43,992 nucleotides of DNA from Vibrio hepatarius (lineage in GTDB: Bacteria > Pseudomonadota > Gammaproteobacteria > Enterobacterales > Vibrionaceae), in NCBI RefSeq assembly GCF_018860525.1, contig NZ_JAHKPM010000009.1:1-43992 (forward strand). Reading direction: 5' to 3'. Positions 1-7,888 of the stretch are shown here, in pieces. The notes under the pieces were generated by a model. The model searched no databases. It saw only the letters and a list, made by a program, of their open reading frames with translations, and was not told the DNA's origin. The position numbers and the translations under genes were made by a program. Each line of letters opens with the position of its first letter. Position 1 is the first letter of the stretch.

Positions 1-21
1 TTCAAATTTTTCTTTAGACAC
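1..21 (-). CDS. tuf: Elongation factor Tu, N-terminal codons only (partial, runs off the left edge)
   Basis: The first 21 bases, read on the minus strand, give GTG TCT AAA GAA AAA TTT GAA, that is (M)SKEKFE, the invariant beginning of bacterial EF-Tu. The start codon is GTG. An AGGAAGG Shine-Dalgarno lies about 9 nt upstream. EF-Tu delivers aminoacyl-tRNA to the ribosome as a GTP complex. Its place directly downstream of fusA is the normal end of the str operon, which supports the call despite only seven codons being visible. The rest of the gene lies outside the window. Confidence 0.85.
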
Positions 22-87
22 GATCGTGTTCCTTCCTAGTTATGATTCGCCGCGAACGTTATTGATCACGACGCGCCAGAATTTGCT

Positions 88-116
88 ATTTTATGCGCCA
101 ACGTTCGTCAGCGCAA
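88..116 (-). promoter_or_regulatory. Candidate internal promoter for tuf
   Basis: In the 154-nt fusA-tuf spacer, the minus strand shows TTGCGC, a 17-bp spacer, then TAAAAT, about 65 nt upstream of the tuf start. The -10 matches five of six consensus positions and the -35 about three. This is a sequence match only. tuf may also be transcribed by read-through from fusA. Confidence 0.35.
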
Positions 117-175
117 TATTTGGACGTATTGATCTTCAAAAAAGTCTTGCTATTTTTAAAGGTTAATACGTTTTA

Positions 176-2275
176 TTAGTAACCACGCTCTGCAATGATT
201 GTGTTTGCAAAGTTCTTAGGCACTTCAGCATACTCATTAAATTCCATAGAGTATGATGCACGGCCTTGAGTTGCAGAACGCAAATCAGTCGCATAACCAA
301 ACATTTCAGATAGAGGTACTTGGGCGCGAATGATCTTTATACCCGCCACGCCTTCATCCATACCTTCGATCATGCCGCGACGGCGATTCAAATCACCAAC
401 GACATCACCCATCCAATCTTCAGGGGTGGTTACTTCAACATTCATCATTGGTTCAAGCAGCACTGGGCTTGCTTCTAATGATCCTTTCTTGAATGCCATC
501 GAGCCAGCGATCTTAAACGCTACCTCGTTAGAGTCGACATCATGGTATGAACCATCAAACAGTGTTGCTTTAATATCTAGCACAGGGTAACCAGCTAGAA
601 CACCACTGTTCATTTGCTCTTCGATACCTTTCGATACCGAACTGATGTATTCTTTAGGAACGACACCACCCACAATTTCGTCAACAAAGACAAAACCTTC
701 ACCTGGTTCAGACGGCTCCAGTTTAATCCATACGTGACCGTATTGACCACGACCACCAGATTGACGTACAAATTTACCTTCCACTTCCGCACTACCGCGG
801 ATAGTTTCTCGATAAGCCACCTGAGGTTTACCAACATTACAGTCAACGCTGAATTCACGTTTCATACGGTCAACAATGATATCTAGATGAAGCTCGCCCA
901 TACCAGAAATCAATGTTTGCCCTGTTTCATCATCCGTTTCTACTCGGAAAGAAGGATCTTCTGCTGCTAGTTTGCCTAGAGCAACACCCATTTTCTCTTG
1001 ATCAGCAACCGAACGCGGCTCTACAGCAATTTGAATTACTGGCTCAGGAAACTCCATACGCTCCAAAATCACCTTATGATGCTGATCACACAAAGTATCG
1101 CCTGTCGTCACATCTTTCAAACCGATCGCAGCAGCTATATCACCGGCACGAACTTCTTTAATTTCATCACGCTTATTGGAGTGCATTTGTACGATACGGC
1201 CAAAACGCTCTTTTTTCTGTTTAACTGAGTTGTAAACGGCATCACCAGAGTTAACCACACCCGAATATACGCGCATAAAAGTTAGCGTACCGACAAACGG
1301 GTCTGTCGCGATTTTGAACGCAAGAGCTGAGAACGGCTCATTGTCATCTGCATGACGTTCAACTTCGTTATCTTTTTCATCAACACCTTTGATTGCAGGT
1401 ACATCGACTGGAGATGGAAGATACTCAACAACAGCATCCAATACCGCCTGTACGCCTTTGTTCTTAAATGCACTTCCACAAGTGGCCAGTACAATTTCGT
1501 TATTAAGTGTACGTGTACGCAATGCTTGTTTAATTTCAGCTTCTGATAATTCACCTTCTTCAAGGTATTTATCCATCAACTCTTCGCTTGCTTCAGCCGC
1601 AGATTCAATAAGGTTATTGCGCCATTCTTCGGCAAGCTCAATCATATCCGCTGGAATATCTTCATAAGTGAAGGTGGTGCCTTGATCTGCTGCATTCCAA
1701 TTGATCATCTTCATTTTGATAAGATCAATAACGCCTTGAAAATCTTCTTCTGCTCCTACATTAAGCTGGATGGGAACAGGAGTTGCACCAAGGCGGTTTT
1801 TAATTTGATCAATTACGCGTAAGAAATCTGCACCGGCGCGGTCCATTTTGTTAACAAAAACCATACGAGGTACATGGTATTTGTCCGCTTGACGCCATAC
1901 TGTTTCAGATTGAGGTTCAACACCTGATGAACCACAAAAAACAACAACAGCACCATCAAGTACGCGCAAAGAGCGCTCCACTTCGATAGTAAAGTCTACG
2001 TGTCCTGGAGTATCGATGATATTGATGCGGTGGTCTTGAAATTGAGCTTCCATACCACGCCAGAAAGTTGTTGTCGCTGCTGAGGTAATTGTGATGCCAC
2101 GCTCTTGCTCTTGTTCCATCCAGTCCATGGTGGCGGCACCATCGTGAACTTCACCAATTTTATGAGAAAGACCAGTGTAGAACAGAATACGTTCACTTGT
2201 GGTTGTTTTACCTGCGTCTACGTGAGCAACAATACCGATATTTCGGTAGCGCTCAATAGGTGTTTTACGAGCCAC
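176..2275 (-). CDS. fusA: Elongation factor G
   Basis: 699-residue translational GTPase that moves tRNAs and mRNA through the ribosome after peptide transfer and works with RRF in ribosome recycling. The P-loop AHVDAGKTT is at about residues 17-25, the switch [10 protein letters not shown] at about 88-95 and NKMD at about 142-145. The C-terminal domains IV and V follow, as in full-length EF-G. The start codon is GTG, preceded by an AGAGGA Shine-Dalgarno. It is third in the str operon after rpsL and rpsG, with tuf following. The 156-nt spacer before it is rich in inverted repeats (separate entry). Several EF-G paralogues exist in gammaproteobacteria, but the str-operon position makes this the housekeeping copy. 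Confidence 0.98.
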   Translation of the reverse strand: MARKTPIERYRNIGIVAHVDAGKTTTSERILFYTGLSHKIGEVHDGAATMDWMEQEQERGITITSAATTTFWRGMEAQFQDHRINIIDTPGHVDFTIEVERSLRVLDGAVVVFCGSSGVEPQSETVWRQADKYHVPRMVFVNKMDRAGADFLRVIDQIKNRLGATPVPIQLNVGAEEDFQGVIDLIKMKMINWNAADQGTTFTYEDIPADMIELAEEWRNNLIESAAEASEELMDKYLEEGELSEAEIKQALRTRTLNNEIVLATCGSAFKNKGVQAVLDAVVEYLPSPVDVPAIKGVDEKDNEVERHADDNEPFSALAFKIATDPFVGTLTFMRVYSGVVNSGDAVYNSVKQKKERFGRIVQMHSNKRDEIKEVRAGDIAAAIGLKDVTTGDTLCDQHHKVILERMEFPEPVIQIAVEPRSVADQEKMGVALGKLAAEDPSFRVETDDETGQTLISGMGELHLDIIVDRMKREFSVDCNVGKPQVAYRETIRGSAEVEGKFVRQSGGRGQYGHVWIKLEPSEPGEGFVFVDEIVGGVVPKEYISSVSKGIEEQMNSGVLAGYPVLDIKATLFDGSYHDVDSNEVAFKIAGSMAFKKGSLEASPVLLEPMMNVEVTTPEDWMGDVVGDLNRRRGMIEGMDEGVAGIKIIRAQVPLSEMFGYATDLRSATQGRASYSMEFNEYAEVPKNFANTIIAERGY

Positions 2276-2292
2276 GATTGAATCCTCTTGAA

Positions 2293-2420
2293 TTAGGGAC
2301 TATTGCTATTCCTAGTTGCATCATTACTGGCTCTAAGCAGTTTTTCTTTGTTCTAGATATAGCAATAGTTCCTAAGCTTACGCATAGGAACTAGAGTTAT
2401 ACCGCGAGGAATCTCGCGGT
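2293..2420 (-). promoter_or_regulatory. Inverted-repeat cluster in the rpsG-fusA spacer
   Basis: Three structures are visible. A perfect 8-bp hairpin (ACCGCGAG/CTCGCGGT, GAAT loop) at 2401-2420 lies just after the rpsG stop. A 17-nt inverted repeat with one G-U position has its arms at 2293-2309 and 2359-2375. A shorter stem pairs TTCCTA (2369-2374) with TAGGAA (2384-2389). The last two share an arm, so they cannot form at once. The arm at 2293-2309 ends close to the fusA Shine-Dalgarno. None is followed by a T-run on the minus strand, so these are not ordinary terminators. A role in fusA translation or RNA processing is inference. Confidence 0.5.
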
Positions 2421-2431
2421 AATGAAAGGTA

Positions 2432-2902
2432 TTACCAACGGTAATGAGCGAATGCTTTGTTCGCTTCTGCCATACGGTGAACGTCTTCACGTTTCTTAAC
2501 AGCAGTACCTTTATTGTCTGCAGCTTCTAGCATTTCAGCAGCTAGACGAGCAGCCATAGATTTTTCACCACGCTTGCGCGCAGCCTCAACCATCCAACGC
2601 ATAGCAAGTGCATTACGACGAACTGGACGCACTTCTACAGGAACTTGGTAAGTTGAACCACCTACACGACGAGATTTAACCTCAACCGCTGGGCGAACAT
2701 TTTCAAGAGCTTCTTCAAATACAGCTAAGTGATCTTTACCAGATTTCTCAGCCATAGTTTCTAGTGCAGTATAAACAATTTTCTCTGCAGTAGATTTTTT
2801 ACCGTCAACCATAAGGATGTTAACGAATTTTGCCAGCAATTCAGATTTGAATTTAGGATCTGGAAGGATCTTACGCTGACCAATGACGCGACGACGTGGC
2901 AT
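2432..2902 (-). CDS. rpsG: 30S ribosomal protein S7
   Basis: 156-residue primary rRNA-binding protein that nucleates assembly of the 30S head by binding the 3' domain of 16S rRNA and lines the E site. The N-terminus [18 protein letters not shown] and the conserved region [13 protein letters not shown] (about residues 81-93) identify it directly. Length matches the long form of S7 in enterics and vibrios. It lies 114 nt downstream of rpsL. In E. coli, S7 represses the str operon by binding the rpsL-rpsG intercistronic RNA, so the same may hold here, but only a small hairpin is visible in that spacer. Confidence 0.98.
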   Translation of the reverse strand: MPRRRVIGQRKILPDPKFKSELLAKFVNILMVDGKKSTAEKIVYTALETMAEKSGKDHLAVFEEALENVRPAVEVKSRRVGGSTYQVPVEVRPVRRNALAMRWMVEAARKRGEKSMAARLAAEMLEAADNKGTAVKKREDVHRMAEANKAFAHYRW

Positions 2903-2994
2903 GGTATTTCTCCGTTGTCTTATTCTTCAGGTTATCCAAAACTTTACAGTTTCTTCAAAAATTAATAATTTTTGGTGTTTGGCCTTACTTAACG

Positions 2995-3012
2995 CTTCTT
3001 TCTAAAAAGAAG
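2995..3012 (-). promoter_or_regulatory. Small hairpin in the rpsL-rpsG spacer
   Basis: CTTCTTT and AAAGAAG form a 7-bp stem with a 4-nt loop, just after the rpsL stop. It falls in the intercistronic region that in E. coli is the S7 autoregulatory target. I cannot show that it resembles the S7 site, so treat the function as open. Confidence 0.3.
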
Positions 3013-3016
3013 AGCA

Positions 3017-3394
<378 letters not shown>

Positions 3395-3470
3395 CTAGCT
3401 CCTGAATTACTTGAAAGTAAGCTTTGTGAAAAATCTATTCCCAATCATCAAAGACAATTAGGGACGCAAA

Positions 3471-3499
3471 ATTCTATTCAGCAGTGAGATGTGTGTCAA
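3471..3499 (-). promoter_or_regulatory. str operon promoter
   Basis: On the minus strand TTGACA and TAGAAT are separated by 17 bp, a near-perfect sigma70 promoter. A GC-containing discriminator (TTTGCGTCCC) follows, as expected of a stringently controlled ribosomal promoter. The start point would fall near 3464, giving a leader of roughly 70 nt before rpsL. Confidence 0.8.
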
Positions 3500-3576
3500 G
3501 AAATATACGAATCTTTTTTATCCAATTCCGATGTTGATAGATAAAAATGGCTCAGTGAACCAAGCAATACTCAGAG

Positions 3577-3852
3577 TTAATCCCAAGTTAGAGACGTGGC
3601 GTGCTCAACGGTGAGGTCAACAAAACCTTCGTAATCAACCACATTAATCGATGGACTCACTCGATTAAGCATACCTCTTGCTTCCAGATCACTTTTTAGC
3701 ACTAGCGTATTGAATGTTTTTAGTAAGGGGTAAGTACGATGTAAAGGGTTTACAGCATACACAGCATCTTGAATGAGTAGTAAAATATCAGTATCCAAGT
3801 AAACTTTATTTACTTCTTCTAGTGCGGTTATCGACTTCACAATATGTAACAT
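3577..3852 (-). CDS. tusB: Sulfurtransferase complex subunit TusB
   Basis: 91 residues from the ATG at 3852 (MLHIVKSITALEEV), which has an AGGA Shine-Dalgarno 5 nt upstream. A longer in-frame reading adds 21 residues that do not belong to the family. TusB forms the TusBCD heterohexamer with TusC and TusD. The complex relays sulfur from TusA to TusE and MnmA for 2-thiolation of U34 in tRNA-Lys, -Glu and -Gln. Family-like features are the DILLLIQDAVYA segment and the C-terminal VDYEGFVDLTVEHA. It is the last gene of yheO-tusDCB, 7 nt after tusC. Confidence 0.93.
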   Translation of the reverse strand: MLHIVKSITALEEVNKVYLDTDILLLIQDAVYAVNPLHRTYPLLKTFNTLVLKSDLEARGMLNRVSPSINVVDYEGFVDLTVEHATSLTWD

Positions 3853-3859
3853 GATAATC

Positions 3860-4216
3860 CTAAAACGAGAGAATTTTATCTGAGCAATGGATCTGCGATT
3901 TGATACCATCAACATCTAACCGTTTGGCATCAATAACCAAATCTGCCTGCAAAATACCTCGCTCAGACAAAGATTCCACACACACAAACACTTGTTCAAT
4001 GTCATACAATTCGAATAACTTAAACATGGGTGAATAATTCTTGCTAAGAATACTGTCAGCTTGCTGACCAGCCATCAACTGATAAACACCATCTCCGATA
4101 AAAATCACATCTACATTGTCACAATAAGCGGACGCAGCCAGTAAAGCATCAACCCCCTCTCGACCGGACGCGATCCCGTGTGGGGCGGTTCTAAACAAAT
4201 AAGTTAACTTACTCAA
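3860..4216 (-). CDS. tusC: Sulfurtransferase complex subunit TusC
   Basis: 118 residues, essentially the length of E. coli TusC. Diagnostic segments are [19 protein letters not shown] near the N-terminus and [15 protein letters not shown] in the middle. It is the structural partner of TusD and TusB in the TusBCD sulfur relay. The start is a TTG codon whose last two bases belong to the TGA stop of tusD (TTGA overlap). No nearby ATG would preserve the conserved N-terminus. Translation is therefore probably coupled to tusD. Confidence 0.93.
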   Translation of the reverse strand: MSKLTYLFRTAPHGIASGREGVDALLAASAYCDNVDVIFIGDGVYQLMAGQQADSILSKNYSPMFKLFELYDIEQVFVCVESLSERGILQADLVIDAKRLDVDGIKSQIHCSDKILSF

Positions 4217-4608
4217 AATTGTACCACTCTACTTTGAGTTAACATTGCCTCAGCTAAGCTACCTAATCCCGCTTGATGAAACCCCTCAGCAAGATTACTT
4301 TTCACCAAGTTATGTTGACTTGCTTCATCTTCACTGATGACACCACGTCGCAGAGCAGCAGCCACACAAGTTTCCAAACGAACATTATGCTTATCTGCTA
4401 GTGCCTGCCAACCTTTTGCAAGATCAAACTCATCATTAGCTGGGACACTTAGGCCCGTTCCGTTGGTAACACCATCTTGGTAGAAAAATACACTCACCAG
4501 CTGGTGACCTTTATTGATTAGGCTACAGGCGAACTGATAAGCCGTACGTGCAGACTGATCTCCATAAACGGCTCCATTGACCACTAAGGTGTATGTTAAG
4601 CAACTCAA
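4213..4608 (-). CDS. tusD: Sulfurtransferase TusD, catalytic subunit
   Basis: 131 residues of the DsrE-like fold. TusD carries the cysteine that accepts persulfide sulfur from TusA. The conserved context [10 protein letters not shown] lies at about residues 78-87, with its Cys as the expected active site. The segment [10 protein letters not shown] (about 39-48) is also typical. The start is TTG, overlapping the TGA of the upstream yheO-like gene in a TTGA motif, with a GAGGA Shine-Dalgarno 9 nt upstream. The next gene repeats the same arrangement. Confidence 0.94.
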   Translation of the reverse strand: MSCLTYTLVVNGAVYGDQSARTAYQFACSLINKGHQLVSVFFYQDGVTNGTGLSVPANDEFDLAKGWQALADKHNVRLETCVAAALRRGVISEDEASQHNLVKSNLAEGFHQAGLGSLAEAMLTQSRVVQF

Positions 4609-5327
4609 TTGTCTTCATCCTCTATTTTACGCTGACGGATATACAGATAAACCGTGTGTTTTGAGATATTCAGCCTATCTGCCACTCGGTTAATAGCATC
4701 TTTAATATCAAAGATACCTTTATCATATAATTCCATTACGATCTGACGATTCTTAGTGTTATTGGATACTGATTTATCTGTATTAATTTCTTCAATGGTA
4801 TGCTCAACCGTCTTGTCTACTAGTTCTTCTACATCACTAGCAAAATTGACAGAAGACGCTGCTTGCTTAGCCTCTTCAGTGGGTATAAAAGACTGCAGTA
4901 CCTGTGAAAATGGGGCATCAAGATTAACATTAATACACAGTAAACCTATCACACGATTTTCACCATTGCGGATAGCCACTGTAATTGATTTCATCAATAC
5001 TCCACCTTTAGCACGAGTGAAGTAGGACCGTGAGAAGTTGCGTTCTGAACCTTCGATATCACGCAGCATCTTTAACGCAAGATCAGTAATTGGTGATCCG
5101 ACCTGACGTCCCGTATTTTCGCCATTGGCAATTTTGATTGCCGATGTATTAAGATCTTCTAAAGAGTGCAGCACGATTTCACAAAATGGACCAATCAGGC
5201 TAGCAATACCATCGACTACTGCCTCGTAAGATTTGAGAATAGTTTTATCATGCTCACTAAATGGCATCACATTGACAGATTCCATTTCAAGTAACATATC
5301 CGTATTAACTGTTTCTGTAGCTGTCAC
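4605..5327 (-). CDS. YheO-like PAS/HTH transcriptional regulator
   Basis: 240-residue protein of the YheO family: an N-terminal PAS-like sensor domain (about residues 25-135, with FCEIVLHSL) and a C-terminal helix-turn-helix (about 190-235, [20 protein letters not shown]). YheO sits next to tusDCB in E. coli too, so the linkage is ancient, but its ligand and targets are not known to me. The gene starts with GTG, preceded by AAGG 8 nt upstream. Its TGA overlaps the tusD start, so the four genes probably form one transcript. Whether it regulates the Tus genes is inference. Confidence 0.82.
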   Translation of the reverse strand: MTATETVNTDMLLEMESVNVMPFSEHDKTILKSYEAVVDGIASLIGPFCEIVLHSLEDLNTSAIKIANGENTGRQVGSPITDLALKMLRDIEGSERNFSRSYFTRAKGGVLMKSITVAIRNGENRVIGLLCINVNLDAPFSQVLQSFIPTEEAKQAASSVNFASDVEELVDKTVEHTIEEINTDKSVSNNTKNRQIVMELYDKGIFDIKDAINRVADRLNISKHTVYLYIRQRKIEDEDN

Positions 5328-5457
5328 TTTTTAAGCCTTCAAGCGAAAAATCAAAAAATTGGTGTAAGTTTATCAGAAAATTTGAATTGAAGATCTAGCA
5401 ACAATACTATCTAGTGATTTAGAACAAACTATTAACAAAATAAGAATACCCAAAATG

Positions 5458-5485
5458 AAAAGGCCTGACAAAAGTCAGGCCTTTT
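5458..5485 (-). terminator. fkpA terminator
   Basis: AAAAGGCCTGAC pairs with GTCAGGCCTTTT around a 4-nt loop, about 22 nt after the fkpA stop. A TTTT run lies at the 3' end on either strand. No plus-strand gene leads into it. Confidence 0.9.
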
Positions 5486-5507
5486 ATTCAAATTTGAAAG
5501 AAGGTGA

Positions 5508-6290
5508 TTATTGAATCGCTTGCTCAACTTCTTCTGCGTTATCAATTTTCAGCAACTCAACTTCAAACACAAGCGTAGAGTTAGCAGGGATGCTCGGAGT
5601 ATCTTGTTCGCCATAAGCAAGTTCTGGTGGAATAACGAATTTGAACTTTGAGCCAACAGGCATAAGTTGAACACCTTCAGTCCAACCTGAAATCACACGG
5701 TTAAGTGGAAAGGTTGCTGGCTCACCACGATCATACGAGCTATCGAATTGCGTACCGTCGATAAGTGTACCTTTATAATGTACTTGAACAGTGTCAGTAT
5801 CTTTTGGCTGATCGCCTTTAGTAGAAGTCACAACTTGGTAAAGTAGACCCGAATCAGTCTTCTTGACGCCGTCTTGCTTAGCAAACTCAGCACGGAAATC
5901 ATCACCTGCTTTCTTCGCTTCAGCTGCTTTTTCTACTGATTGCTTCTGCATCGTCTCAGCAACACGCTTGTCAAGTGCCTCAAGAGCGATACGAGTTTCT
6001 TCTTCGTTTAACTCTGGCTTACCTTCAAACACATGTTCAATACCCTTAAGTACCATTTCTTTGTCTAGATTAATACCAATCTCATTTGGTTTATCTAGGC
6101 TAGTGTTTAGGTAGTTTGCAAACGAAACTCCAATTGCATATGCTGCTTTGTCATCATCTGTCTTAAAATCAACCGTTTTCACAACTTCGGTTGCAGGTGT
6201 CGCATCTGCTTTTGTTTCATCGTCTTTTTGACAGCCAACTGCTAACATTACTGTAGCTGCAAGCAGCGACACCTTAAAAATAGATTTCAT
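5508..6290 (-). CDS. fkpA: FKBP-type peptidyl-prolyl isomerase FkpA, predicted lipoprotein
   Basis: 260 residues from the ATG at 6290, which has a GGAGA Shine-Dalgarno. A longer frame adds 31 unlikely residues. The signal peptide MKSIFKVSLLAATVMLAVGC ends in a lipobox-like LAVGC. The mature protein would begin CQKDDE, whose lysine/aspartate residues do not decide the sorting membrane. E. coli FkpA is a soluble periplasmic protein, so the acylated cysteine is a difference worth noting. A helical dimerisation domain (about 45-145) is followed by the FKBP domain (about 150-250; VQVHYKGTLIDGTQFDSSY and VIPPELAYGE). The role is proline isomerisation and chaperoning of envelope proteins. Confidence 0.92.
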   Translation of the reverse strand: MKSIFKVSLLAATVMLAVGCQKDDETKADATPATEVVKTVDFKTDDDKAAYAIGVSFANYLNTSLDKPNEIGINLDKEMVLKGIEHVFEGKPELNEEETRIALEALDKRVAETMQKQSVEKAAEAKKAGDDFRAEFAKQDGVKKTDSGLLYQVVTSTKGDQPKDTDTVQVHYKGTLIDGTQFDSSYDRGEPATFPLNRVISGWTEGVQLMPVGSKFKFVIPPELAYGEQDTPSIPANSTLVFEVELLKIDNAEEVEQAIQ

Positions 6291-6322
6291 TGAATTCTCC
6301 AATTGATGGCTAACCATTTGTC

Positions 6323-6383
6323 TTTGTGCACAAATCGACACTTTTGACTGGTGCATACTAGTATGTTGTACCACTATAACCAA
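6323..6383 (-). promoter_or_regulatory. fkpA promoter candidate with two palindromes
   Basis: The minus strand shows TTGGTT, 17 bp, TAGTAT (6355-6383). The -10 lies inside the perfect 12-nt palindrome CATACTAGTATG (6354-6365). A second perfect palindrome, TTTGTGCACAAA (6323-6334), lies between it and the fkpA start. Palindromes over a -10 and in the early leader are typical of operators. The regulator is unknown. Confidence 0.45.
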
Positions 6384-6428
6384 TATGCGTTTAAATTAAA
6401 CGTTAACTAAAGCGGATCTTTGTAGTTA

Positions 6429-7409
6429 ATGCGAATTATTTTTCACACTCTGCTGTTTACGTTTGTCATCACTACGTTAAATGGTTGCTTTTTCTCTACA
6501 AAAGATGATCAACGATGGGTCATTGAGTCTCTTGGTACCACCAGTTTCGCACTGAGTCGAGATGCCCGGTTTGCCCTATTGTACTCCAAAGAGCACCAAC
6601 TGGTTTTATGGGATCTCAACGAAAACAAACAGCTTGCTTCATTAGGTGAGCAAGATCCTCAAGCAAGTACCGTTTCTCGAATTCGCATCTCAGATAACGG
6701 CAGGTTTGCAGTCACAGCAACACAAATAAACTTTGCTGTATGGGATCTTGCTTGGACACAGGCCCAGGGACTATGGTCCATATCTGATGGTTTAATCCGC
6801 GATATTGACATTGCCAGTAATGGCGAGCAAATTTTGCTTGGCCTATCGAATGGCAAAGCCATCTACGTCAACTTAGTCACCGGAAGAAGGCTAGAGTTCC
6901 TTGCTCATAAAGAAAAAGTCAACTCCGTCGCTCTATCACCTAACGGACGATTTGCCCTATCAGGAGGCAATGACCATAACGCCTACCTATGGGACACCCG
7001 CACTGGTCAGATTATCAAAAGCTTTAAACATGAACAACGTATCAATCGAGTAGCACTACATAGAGATGGTTTGTTGGCTTTTACCTCAGACGGAGGAAAT
7101 CAAGCTATCATCTGGGATCTACGCACTGGCAAACAGCTCTCAAAATTACGCAGTTTTTCTCGCCAGCTTATTTTTTCAACCGCACGTTTTTCAGATGACG
7201 GCCAATATCTTGTTACTGGAACCCCATCAAGTCGAATTATGGTTTGGGGCTCTAAAACAGGTAAGAGAATCGATGGATTTGAAGCTGAACCACTAAAAGA
7301 TACTCGCCCTCCACGTGCGGTAGTGTATGATGCGGCTTTTGATGATCAAAATAGAGTGATATCGGGTTCATCTGCTGGAATCGCTCAAGCTTGGAACGTA
7401 GACTATTAA
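6429..7409 (+). CDS. WD40-repeat lipoprotein of unknown function
   Basis: 326 residues. The N-terminus MRIIFHTLLFTFVITTLNGC is a lipoprotein signal peptide with a TLNGC lipobox. The rest is a string of WD40 repeats. I count seven: FALSRDARFAL...LWDL, IRISDNGRFAV...VWDL, IDIASNGEQIL, VALSPNGRFAL...LWDT, VALHRDGLLAF...IWDL, ARFSDDGQYLV...VWGS and the final DAAFDDQNRVIS...AWNV. That is enough to close a seven-bladed propeller anchored to the envelope. It is transcribed away from fkpA and 2 nt ahead of slyX. I do not recognise a named E. coli counterpart, and no catalytic motif is visible. A protein-interaction scaffold is the likely type of role. Confidence 0.8.
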   Translation: MRIIFHTLLFTFVITTLNGCFFSTKDDQRWVIESLGTTSFALSRDARFALLYSKEHQLVLWDLNENKQLASLGEQDPQASTVSRIRISDNGRFAVTATQINFAVWDLAWTQAQGLWSISDGLIRDIDIASNGEQILLGLSNGKAIYVNLVTGRRLEFLAHKEKVNSVALSPNGRFALSGGNDHNAYLWDTRTGQIIKSFKHEQRINRVALHRDGLLAFTSDGGNQAIIWDLRTGKQLSKLRSFSRQLIFSTARFSDDGQYLVTGTPSSRIMVWGSKTGKRIDGFEAEPLKDTRPPRAVVYDAAFDDQNRVISGSSAGIAQAWNVDY

Positions 7410-7411
7410 TC

Positions 7412-7639
7412 ATGACAGAAAAGTACATAGAACAACTGGAAAGCCGTGTTAACGATCTAGAGTGCCAACTCGCTTTTCAAGAACAAACATTAGAGTCACT
7501 CAATGAAGCCCTGAGCCAACAGCAGTTATTAATCTCAAAAATGAAGGATCAGATGAAATATGTCGTCGGTAAAATAAAAAACTTCGACACTTCAGATTTG
7601 GCAGACCCTTCTGAAGAAACGCCACCTCCTCATTACTAG
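7412..7639 (+). CDS. slyX: SlyX family coiled-coil protein
   Basis: 75 residues starting MTEKYIEQLESRVNDLECQ. The body is one long heptad-rich coiled coil, ending in a proline-rich tail (EETPPPHY). Length and sequence match SlyX, a small protein of unsettled function. The ATG at 7412 fits the family better than the frame's earlier start at 7391, which overlaps the end of the WD40 gene. It begins 2 nt after that stop, so the pair is co-transcribed and probably co-translated. Confidence 0.9.
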   Translation: MTEKYIEQLESRVNDLECQLAFQEQTLESLNEALSQQQLLISKMKDQMKYVVGKIKNFDTSDLADPSEETPPPHY

Positions 7640-7642
7640 TTA

Positions 7643-7828
7643 TTAACTAAAGACGTAAGCAATAACAATTCCTGCGACCACTAAACATCCACCAATTCTT
7701 CGTAACTGGTGGTCTTGTTGCTCACTGAGCTGACGTACCATATTGCGCCAACCATTAGGAGCAATCAAAGGCCCTAAGCCTTCGACAATTAAAACTAACC
7801 CCATTGCCAACCATAATGAATTAGACAT
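7643..7828 (-). CDS. yjeT: DUF2065 small membrane protein (YjeT-like)
   Basis: 61 residues starting MSNSLWLAMGLVLIVEGLGP. There are two hydrophobic segments (about 4-22 and 44-61) around a basic middle (NGWRNMVRQLSEQQDHQLRR), typical of the DUF2065 inner-membrane family found after hflC in E. coli. The ATG at 7828 is chosen for its GAGG Shine-Dalgarno. The frame's upstream extension runs through the hflC terminator. It is the last gene of the hfq-hflX-hflK-hflC series and converges on slyX with only 3 nt between the two stops. Function unknown. Confidence 0.85.
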   Translation of the reverse strand: MSNSLWLAMGLVLIVEGLGPLIAPNGWRNMVRQLSEQQDHQLRRIGGCLVVAGIVIAYVFS

Positions 7829-7847
7829 AAGCCTTACCTCAAAAAAG

Positions 7848-7870
7848 AAAGGCTCCATAGAGGAGCCTTT
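7848..7870 (-). terminator. Terminator between hflC and yjeT
   Basis: AAAGGCTCC/GGAGCCTTT forms a 9-bp stem with a 5-nt loop, followed on the minus strand by CTTTTTT. The yjeT Shine-Dalgarno (GAGG) begins immediately after the T-run, so read-through transcripts would feed yjeT directly. It probably lowers yjeT relative to hflC. Confidence 0.85.
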
Positions 7871-7888
7871 AAAATACTTACTATACAT

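Noticed and set aside
3425..3433. DnaA box TGTGAAAAA in the rpsL leader
   Set aside because: A single degenerate match in an AT-rich leader, expected by chance in 44 kb.
5508..6383. Longer 291-residue FkpA reading
   Set aside because: The extra 31 residues precede a proper signal peptide and Shine-Dalgarno and run through the promoter.
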